From: a virus
IMG/VR virus record: IMGVR_UViG_3300032286_002176
Span: 1-35,536 of that record
Length of the DNA stretch: 35,536 nt
Direction: 5' to 3' (one strand)
Below the pieces are notes generated by a model, which saw nothing but the letters and a program-made list of their open reading frames with translations, searched no databases and was not told the origin of the DNA. Shown here piece after piece: positions 30,708 to 35,536 of the stretch (positions are counted from its first letter, which is position 1; each line of letters opens with the position of its first letter). The position numbers and the translations under genes were made by a program.

Positions 30708-30770
30708 TCACCCGCTTTCGTCCGTGCGCAATGGTGCGCGGGTCCCCAAGACAAGGACAAAAGCGGGTGA
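30708..30770 (+). promoter_or_regulatory. Structured 5' leader of early operon
   Basis: An exact 11-bp inverted repeat, TCACCCGCTTT (30708-30718) and AAAGCGGGTGA (30760-30770), encloses an inner hairpin GCGCA-ATGG-TGCGC (30726-30739). The start of the predicted transcript is about 30707, so the RNA would begin with this fold. It ends 20 bases before the first gene's ATG and includes the A of an upstream in-frame ATG (30770). No riboswitch class is recognised. Confidence 0.5.
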
Positions 30771-30790
30771 TGCATCAGAGGGAGCATCAC

Positions 30791-31102
30791 ATGCAATCAG
30801 CACCATCCATCCACCGTCCGGACATCAAAGCCACGGTCATCACCAATCCCGGCCCATACGATTTGATCCGCCTGGACCTTGCCCTGATCGCCAGCACCAG
30901 CAGCCTTGGCTATCTCATCAACCGCCTGCAGCGCATGGCACCCGACGGATCCACCTTACGGGCACGCGCCATCAACAACCTCACCGACGTGCGCTTTGCA
31001 CGCACCGCCATCGATGCCGTGGATCGGGCGGGCAACATCACAAAATTGGCTTATGTGCGCGGCATCACCGCCGCTGCGATTGCACCTCATCTGAACGGGT
31101 GA
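30791..31102 (+). CDS. Unknown first protein of the early operon
   Basis: 103 residues, soluble, with two likely helical regions (DLIRLDLALIASTSSLGYLI and TDVRFARTAIDAVDRAGN). Family not recognised; position in a CI-controlled operon suggests an early regulator or CII-like role, which I cannot prove. ATG 30791 is chosen because GGGAG lies six bases upstream; an ATG at 30770 adds seven residues and overlaps the leader stem. Start codons further left lie before the predicted transcript start. Confidence 0.65.
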   Translation: MQSAPSIHRPDIKATVITNPGPYDLIRLDLALIASTSSLGYLINRLQRMAPDGSTLRARAINNLTDVRFARTAIDAVDRAGNITKLAYVRGITAAAIAPHLNG

Positions 31103-31105
31103 CCC

Positions 31106-31354
31106 ATGCCGTCAATGGATATGCACGCCATCGCGGCAGAGCTGGACATGCACTACGACACGTTCCGCAAGCGCCGTCACGACCTCACCAAAAACGAGGG
31201 CTTCCCCGCGCCATTCACGGTGTTCGGCAGCCCCAAATGGGATCGTGACGCCGTTCTGGCCTGGAAGCTGCGCCGCACGCAACAGCCCCCCGTCACCGTA
31301 TCAACCACGCGCGACAAGGCCGACCTTTTGCGCCGCCTCGGAGATGCAGCATGA
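31106..31354 (+). CDS. Small HTH protein, AlpA/excisionase-like
   Basis: 82 residues. MDMHAIAAELDMHYDTFRKR followed by FPAPFTVFGSPKWDRDAVLAW fits the winged helix-turn-helix of AlpA and MerR-type excisionase proteins: a helix-turn-helix, then a beta wing with the W.R..V..W ending. It could direct excision with the integrase at the end of the same operon, or act as a regulator. It starts three bases after the previous stop and ends overlapping the next ATG (ATGA). Confidence 0.65.
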   Translation: MPSMDMHAIAAELDMHYDTFRKRRHDLTKNEGFPAPFTVFGSPKWDRDAVLAWKLRRTQQPPVTVSTTRDKADLLRRLGDAA

Positions 31355-31506
31355 CCCCGATCCTCTATCACATCACTCTGGCGGCGGGCGTATCCGCCGC
31401 CATGTGGGGCTTACTCGCCAACCCCGCGCATTTGTTTCTGGCCGCAGCCGCTTTCATCGCTGCGCACGTCATCACCAAATGCACGGGGTATCCGCAATGG
31501 CTATGA
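31351..31506 (+). CDS. Small membrane protein, 51 residues
   Basis: A 51-residue product beginning MTPILYHITLAAGVSAAMWG, with one or two hydrophobic helices (about 4-22 and 28-42, FLAAAAFIAAHVIT) and a short polar tail. Its ATG overlaps the stop of the HTH gene (ATGA), and its end overlaps the start of the winged-helix gene, so it is tightly embedded in the operon. No family is recognised; it could be an inhibitor or anchor at the inner membrane. Confidence 0.55.
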   Translation: MTPILYHITLAAGVSAAMWGLLANPAHLFLAAAAFIAAHVITKCTGYPQWL

Positions 31507-31958
31507 CCCCCGATCAAATCACCATCCGCGCCCTGCAGCGCGATATCGCCACCATGCAAGAGGTGATCGACACACAGGTGGCGCAGCTTCGATCGCTGCA
31601 AAATCTGATCACCCCACAAGATTATCCCGTCGCGGTCTATATGCTGCGCTTTAAATTCTCGCCGACCGAAGCCGGGCTCTTCAACATCATCCGTCTGAAA
31701 TCAGGACGTGCCGGCACGGGCGGTGTGTCGAAAAAAACCCTGTACGAACACCTGTATTGGCAGCGCGATCACTCGGCGCCATCGATCAAGGTCATCGACG
31801 TGCTGATGTGCAAAGTCCGGCACAAGCTGAAAGTGCAAAAGGCCCCCGTTTACGTCTTAACCCTGTGCGGGTTGGGCTACTGCCTCGACGGCAACGTGGA
31901 TTGGCTGCACGAAATCTCGACCCCGCCGACAGCAGAACCACAGGAGCGCGCAGCATGA
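31497..31958 (+). CDS. OmpR/PhoB-type winged-helix protein without receiver
   Basis: 153 residues. An N-terminal coiled coil (about 10-40, IRALQRDIATMQEVIDTQVAQLRS) replaces the response-regulator receiver domain. Residues about 55-135 match the OmpR-type effector domain: FSPTEAGLFNIIRLKSG, VSKKTLYEHLYW, SAPSIKVIDVLMCKVRHKL and VYVLTLCGLGYCLDGN, the typical wing. It probably acts as a constitutive transcription factor, a candidate activator of late genes. ATG 31497 (GGGG eight bases upstream) or ATG 31503 (ATGA overlap) are both possible starts. The stop overlaps gcrA. Confidence 0.8.
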   Translation: MAMTPDQITIRALQRDIATMQEVIDTQVAQLRSLQNLITPQDYPVAVYMLRFKFSPTEAGLFNIIRLKSGRAGTGGVSKKTLYEHLYWQRDHSAPSIKVIDVLMCKVRHKLKVQKAPVYVLTLCGLGYCLDGNVDWLHEISTPPTAEPQERAA

Positions 31959-32461
31959 GCGACACCTGGGCCGACGATCACACCAATCTTCTCAAAATTC
32001 TATGGGCTCAGGGGCTCAGCGCATCTCAAATTGCCCAACGCCTCGGCACCGGCTTCACCCGCAATGCCGTCATTGGCAAGGCGCACAGACTGGGCCTGCA
32101 ACGCCGATCCGCCAGCACACCTCGCAAACCGGCTTCAGCCTTGGCGCTGCCAAAACCGCAGCCAAAACCGCGACGGGTTGTTGTGCAACTACCCCCACGG
32201 CCAGCTCGAACAGCGCCACCACCACCCGCCCTTAAGCGTGATCCCGAAATCAGCCACGGCAACGTCACGCTGGCAACTGCCGCCCCCTGCAGCTGCAAAT
32301 GGCCCGTGGGCGAGCGCACCGGGGCCGACATGCTGATTTGCGGCGCACCCGCCGAAAAAGATCGCCCCTACTGCACAAACCACCGCGCCGCATCCCGCGA
32401 CGCCAAGCAACCACGAAACCCGGAGAAAATCGGATGGATCATCGCAGCCAGCCGCCGTTAA
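31955..32461 (+). CDS. gcrA: GcrA-family cell-cycle regulator (phage copy)
   Basis: 168 residues. The N-terminal domain (TWADDHTNLLKILWAQGLSA, SQIAQRLGTGFTRNAVIGKA, HRLGLQRR; residues 4-51) is the GcrA DNA-binding helix-turn-helix. A long Pro/Arg/Lys linker follows, then the C-terminal CKWPVGERTGADMLICGAPA..RPYCTNHRA, the conserved Cys/His-bearing region that contacts sigma70. In Caulobacter, GcrA activates promoters with methylated GANTC sites through sigma70. A phage copy could redirect host cell-cycle transcription or help phage promoters. ATG 31955 overlaps the previous stop (ATGA). Confidence 0.9.
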   Translation: MSDTWADDHTNLLKILWAQGLSASQIAQRLGTGFTRNAVIGKAHRLGLQRRSASTPRKPASALALPKPQPKPRRVVVQLPPRPARTAPPPPALKRDPEISHGNVTLATAAPCSCKWPVGERTGADMLICGAPAEKDRPYCTNHRAASRDAKQPRNPEKIGWIIAASRR

Positions 32462-32868
32462 CGGCGCAGCAGATTTCAGAAGGGTGGCTTGAAGCAGACA
32501 CCCCCCCCCATGGCCTAAGTCCGCCGCAAAAAGACGGCGGGCTAGCCCAATGGGCAACGGCAGGCGGGGCATCTGTTGCACTGCCCGATCACCTTACCAC
32601 CGGCATCGCATCGCCGGTGCGCGCGGTTGCCGCGACATTGACCCTACTCAAGCTGGATCCGAACAACACGATCATCACCGATCTGGTCCGGCTGGCCAGC
32701 GCAGACCTCGCCAATCAACCGAATATCTCCACCGAACTGCTGGCCCTGCATGCAGCGTTCAAATGGCCACACGTAGTCACGGAAAAGATCCTCAACGGTT
32801 TCGTTCACATCGATGGCGGCGGGTGCACACCTGGCCTTTGGGTTCAAATCGAAGAGGTGCAGGTATGA
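32434..32868 (+). CDS. Unknown early protein
   Basis: 144 residues. The N-terminal 50 are polar and Pro-rich; the rest (SPVRAVAATLTLLKLDPNNT, NISTELLALHAAFKWPHVV) looks globular and helical. Family not recognised. ATG 32434 has GGAG eight bases upstream and overlaps the gcrA end by 28 bases; start codons further upstream would overlap gcrA more deeply. Its stop overlaps the next ATG. Confidence 0.6.
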   Translation: MDHRSQPPLTAQQISEGWLEADTPPHGLSPPQKDGGLAQWATAGGASVALPDHLTTGIASPVRAVAATLTLLKLDPNNTIITDLVRLASADLANQPNISTELLALHAAFKWPHVVTEKILNGFVHIDGGGCTPGLWVQIEEVQV

Positions 32869-33176
32869 ACACCAATCGCACACCAGGTCCATGGATCGCT
32901 AAAAGGCTGGTGCACACAGGCAGGTTTGCAATCCTGCGCGAAACACCGGACGGGCACCGGCGCGTTGATGATAAGCGTGGGGAATATAACGAGGCCGATG
33001 CTAACCTGATTGCCACCGCGCCGGATTTGCTGGCTGAGCTGAAAAACTGCGCTGATTTTTTAGAAGTGCAGTTGCCTAAATCCGCGCAGCTCATAGGTGC
33101 CCGTAAGACCATCGCCAAGGCGACGGGCGCAGAAGCCCGCGCCGCCATCACCAGTGTGGAAGGGGGTGTGCTGTGA
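32865..33176 (+). CDS. Small phage accessory protein with ANLIATAPDLL motif
   Basis: 103 residues. TPGPWIAKR at the N-terminus and EADANLIATAPDLLAELKNC in the middle form a pattern common in small uncharacterised phage proteins (usual form NA.LIAAAPELL..L). No activity is known. It is coupled on both sides: ATGA with the preceding gene and GTGA with the next. Confidence 0.7.
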   Translation: MNTNRTPGPWIAKRLVHTGRFAILRETPDGHRRVDDKRGEYNEADANLIATAPDLLAELKNCADFLEVQLPKSAQLIGARKTIAKATGAEARAAITSVEGGVL

Positions 33177-33421
33177 CAGTCATTGGGCGATTCGAGATCG
33201 ATATCGACAACCAAGCCCCGGGATGGGTTTCCCTTACTCACACCCGAATAGGATCAACCAAGCCCACCCCCCCAATAATTTTTCAGACGGCAATAATTTT
33301 TCAGACGGATGAATTGTCTTTGTTAGAAGCTGCTGTAGCTGAAATCCGCCGACAATTGACCGTTAAATATTGCACTGGATATGGCCCCATTCCGCTCGCA
33401 AGATTAGGGCAAAAGCCATGA
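33173..33421 (+). CDS. Unknown small protein with internal hexapeptide repeat
   Basis: 82 residues starting at GTG 33173 (GTGA overlap). It contains the tandem hexapeptide IIFQTA-IIFQTD, produced by an 18-bp direct repeat in the DNA, followed by a helix (LSLLEAAVAEIRRQLTVKY). Family not recognised. The duplication keeps the frame, which supports a translated gene that tolerates change in this loop. Its stop overlaps the next ATG. Confidence 0.5.
   Translation: MTVIGRFEIDIDNQAPGWVSLTHTRIGSTKPTPPIIFQTAIIFQTDELSLLEAAVAEIRRQLTVKYCTGYGPIPLARLGQKP
33273..33308. repeat. Exact 18-bp tandem repeat in coding sequence
   Basis: CAATAATTTTTCAGACGG occurs twice without a gap (33273-33290, 33291-33308). 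Being a multiple of three, it duplicates six residues and keeps the frame. The AT-rich sequence differs from the GC-rich surroundings. Confidence 0.9.
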
Positions 33422-33615
33422 CCCCCGATGAAATTCACGCCCTGGCCAATGACGCCAGCGCCACGCTAGCTGCGATCGGGCAAGAAGATTTCCGCGAACA
33501 CTACACCGGCACCCGTGCCGTGTTTCACCTGGCGACAGCCATCACCCTACTGCGTGAATACGCCACCTGGCGCGCAGCTCAACCCAAAGCGAAGGAACCA
33601 GATCCATGTGGCTGA
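33418..33615 (+). CDS. Unknown small early protein
   Basis: 65 residues, helical (DEIHALANDASATLAAIGQE, AVFHLATAITLLREYATWRA), with no recognised domain. The ATG overlaps the previous stop (ATGA), and the next gene begins within its last codons. The frame can be extended left to 33370, but coupling supports ATG 33418. Confidence 0.55.
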   Translation: MTPDEIHALANDASATLAAIGQEDFREHYTGTRAVFHLATAITLLREYATWRAAQPKAKEPDPCG

Positions 33616-34037
33616 CCCACCCCCTGCTGAGCGATGCCGTGGTTGAGGCCGCTGTGGCTGCCACCGTAAAAGGCGTGCGATGGAATGATAGGGGGGTTAT
33701 GGAGGCAGCACTGACCGCCGCCCTCGAAGCCCTGACTAAGGCCGGTTACATTGTGGCGGCGGGGGAGCCGATCGATACGGCTCATATTGAGCTTTTACAT
33801 CAAGCGCTCCCCATGTACCGCGATGAAATCACCCGCCTTAATCACCGCGTGATAGAGCTGGAGAGTGCATTTGAGGTCCGGCTGACACCTGATGCCCTAA
33901 CAGCGGTCCAGGAGCATATTGAGGCGGCGCACTGCGTTGGTGATGAAGACGACACATTGCTCGTGGAGGCTTTAGACACGCTTCTCGACATGTACACCAA
34001 GGTTGCCCGCCAAGACCTGAAAGGTAAACCCCAATGA
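33606..34037 (+). CDS. Unknown early protein, acidic and helical
   Basis: 143 residues with an Ala-rich start (SDAVVEAAVAATVKG, MEAALTAALEALTKAG) and an acidic helical second half (LNHRVIELESAFEVR, DTLLVEALDTLLDM). No family recognised. ATG 33606 has AAGGA about nine bases upstream and overlaps the previous gene by ten bases; the stop overlaps the following ATG. Confidence 0.6.
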   Translation: MWLTHPLLSDAVVEAAVAATVKGVRWNDRGVMEAALTAALEALTKAGYIVAAGEPIDTAHIELLHQALPMYRDEITRLNHRVIELESAFEVRLTPDALTAVQEHIEAAHCVGDEDDTLLVEALDTLLDMYTKVARQDLKGKPQ

Positions 34038-34234
34038 CCACCCTATCTGAAACCTCAACCGCCACCCTGGTGGCCGAGGTCCTGCGCCGCGGCTCGACTG
34101 CCGCCACGCAGACTATGCGCCCGGATGACGTTATTCGCATGGCCAACACCATGCGCCCCGTGTTCGGCAATGACCTGGTGGATCGCGCCTGGACCATTGC
34201 ACGCGACGGCGAACCGGCACGCACCGCCGGTTGA
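34034..34234 (+). CDS. Unknown small protein before integrase
   Basis: 66 residues: MTTLSETSTATLVAEVLRRG and DDVIRMANTMRPVFGNDLVD suggest a small helical protein, perhaps DNA-binding, but no helix-turn-helix is clear. It is coupled to the previous gene (ATGA), and a 45-base gap separates it from the integrase. Its position next to the integrase makes an accessory recombination role possible, not shown. Confidence 0.5.
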   Translation: MTTLSETSTATLVAEVLRRGSTAATQTMRPDDVIRMANTMRPVFGNDLVDRAWTIARDGEPARTAG

Positions 34235-34279
34235 CGCCCATCGGCATTTCGATGCCTCATAACCCCACAGGGAAAGCCC

Positions 34280-35536
34280 ATGGCAAAACGCAAAATCAGA
34301 AAACAGGGAATCATGCCCGCCGGGTGGAAATGGCGCGACGGTCGCCCCCGTTGGGAGCCATCACCCGTATTGCGCAAGGCTGGCTGGAAAGGCCAGGACC
34401 TCAAAGATCCAATGGGCCGCTACCTGGGCCGCGCGGCCAGCATCGATCGCGCGGAAAAGATCAACAACCAGGTTGCAGCTTGGCGCACAGGTGACAGGGT
34501 GGTGGGCGTGTCAGACGCGCAACGCACCACCCGCCGCGAGGTGGCGCCCAAAACCATTCTCAGCCTGGTGGAACGCTATCAGAAATCGGAAGTCTTTCTG
34601 GACCTGCGCCCGAACACGCAGGCCGAATATAAATCAAAGCTCCGAGTGTTGATCGACTGGGCGGGCGATAAAATGCCAGAAACCCTTTTGCCAGCAGGCC
34701 CAAACGATCCCGACTATGGCGAAGACAGTCTGTTGCAAATGGCCTATCGCAAATGGCGCGAAACGCGCGGCCTCGCCACAGCAAACGGCGTGATTGCGGT
34801 TACAGGGGCCATGTTCACCTGGGCCGTCAAAAAAAACCTGATCGCTGTGAACCCCGTCAACTATGTGACCCGCCGGAAATCAGCACCGCGCCTGCGCGTT
34901 GCCAGTCCGGCAGAGCTGCAAAGCTGGATTACCACCTGCGACCTGGCCAACCGCCACAGCCTGGCGGATGCGATCGTGCTGGCAACCCACACGGGATTGC
35001 GCCAGGGCGATATCCTCAACCTCACCTGGCGAGACATTGAAAAAAACCGCATCACCATCCGCACGCAAAAGACAGACGCACGAGTGTCTATCCGCTTAAC
35101 CCGCGCCGCACGTGCACGGCTGATCGAGATCAAGCGCCGTAACCGCAAGGCAAAACGCATTGCCGAATATGTCATCCTGCGCGAGGGCACATGGATGCCC
35201 TATCAGAAATACACATTCCGGCACGAGGTGGCGGATCACCGCATGCTGGCCGTCAAGACCATCGAACAGGAAGCACATGCCCGTCAGCTGACCAAAGACG
35301 AAACAGCGCTCATCAAGGGCCTGCGATCGCTTGAATTCCGCGACCTGCGCGACACGGCGATCACGCGCCTGTACGAGGCCGGGTGCACCATCCCTGAAAT
35401 CCAGTCGATCACCCTGCACTCACTGCGTACAATCAACACGGTGCTGGAGCATTACGGCATGCCGACCGACCGAACAGCCGACAATGCCATTGCCAAATAT
35501 GACGCCTACCTGGTGAACACAAAAATCGAGTGGTAG
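34280..35536 (+). CDS. int: Tyrosine-recombinase integrase
   Basis: 418 residues. The N-terminal arm and core-binding parts are followed by a catalytic domain with Arg241 (THTGLRQGD), Lys264 (RTQKTD), Arg357 (FRDLRDTAITRL), His380 (ITLHSLRT) and the nucleophile Tyr392 (LEHYG). Box II has Arg354 where His is usual (R-D-L-R instead of H-x-L-R), a tolerated position in some integrases. It would catalyse site-specific recombination at tRNA-Arg. ATG 34280 has GGGAAAGCCC just upstream. The gene ends at the last base of the window, next to the expected attR. It is the last gene of the early operon. Confidence 0.93.
   Translation: MAKRKIRKQGIMPAGWKWRDGRPRWEPSPVLRKAGWKGQDLKDPMGRYLGRAASIDRAEKINNQVAAWRTGDRVVGVSDAQRTTRREVAPKTILSLVERYQKSEVFLDLRPNTQAEYKSKLRVLIDWAGDKMPETLLPAGPNDPDYGEDSLLQMAYRKWRETRGLATANGVIAVTGAMFTWAVKKNLIAVNPVNYVTRRKSAPRLRVASPAELQSWITTCDLANRHSLADAIVLATHTGLRQGDILNLTWRDIEKNRITIRTQKTDARVSIRLTRAARARLIEIKRRNRKAKRIAEYVILREGTWMPYQKYTFRHEVADHRMLAVKTIEQEAHARQLTKDETALIKGLRSLEFRDLRDTAITRLYEAGCTIPEIQSITLHSLRTINTVLEHYGMPTDRTADNAIAKYDAYLVNTKIEW

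Noticed and set aside
34231-34494. Small plus-strand frame over the integrase start
   Set aside because: TTG start, Arg/Pro/Gly-rich product, and it overlaps most of the integrase N-terminus in another frame.

Overview
The window holds a near-complete temperate phage (prophage) of podovirus, T7-like virion architecture, inserted at a host tRNA-Arg(ACG) gene. The host is probably an alphaproteobacterium, perhaps Rhodobacterales-like: the DNA is GC-rich and the phage encodes a homologue of GcrA, a cell-cycle regulator confined to that class. Only the first 1.85 kb is host DNA: a gamma-glutamyltransferase lipoprotein gene (minus strand) and the tRNA (plus strand). The right end of the window is the stop codon of the phage integrase, so attR, expected just beyond it, is not visible.

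Layout. (1) Host ggt and tRNA-Arg, 1-1844, with attL expected in the tRNA 3' half. (2) A very long minus-strand operon, read from 29435 down to 1946, with most genes overlapping their neighbour by 1-14 bases. It starts with a Cro-like regulator, then replication genes (a small unknown, a DnaA-domain-IV-like protein, a Toprim primase, an acidic-linker protein, an SF3-type helicase), packaging (small and large terminase), head (portal, scaffold, capsid, small capsid-linked protein), tail (adaptor and a nozzle split into two genes), ejection proteins (about 184, 736, 888 and 848 residues, one with a ddrB-like ParB domain), tail fibre, and lysis (endolysin, membrane proteins, overlapping i-spanin/o-spanin). 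(3) An immunity region at 29.4-30.7 kb: divergent Cro-like and CI/S24 repressor genes, a small secreted Cys-rich protein translationally coupled to CI, and a family of 13-bp operators, one lying inside a sigma70-like early promoter. (4) A plus-strand early operon, 30.8-34.2 kb, of small genes including an AlpA-like HTH, an OmpR-type winged helix and GcrA, ending with the integrase.

Most notable signals. A 14-bp element (TGAWATTACGGAAC) occurs as four same-direction copies in the packaging/structural half. Two copies extend to 28 bp (25/28 identical) and lie immediately upstream of the capsid gene and of the tail-fibre gene, the places where T7 has its promoters phi10 and phi17. An intrinsic terminator follows the capsid genes, as T-phi does in T7. 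No T7-type RNA polymerase gene is visible. Second, a nested, dyad-symmetric repeat array built from ACAAGACA/TGTCTTGT lies at 24.57-24.83 kb between replication and packaging genes, a candidate origin or regulatory nucleoprotein site. No CRISPR, insertion sequence, reverse transcriptase or phage RNA/DNA polymerase gene was found.
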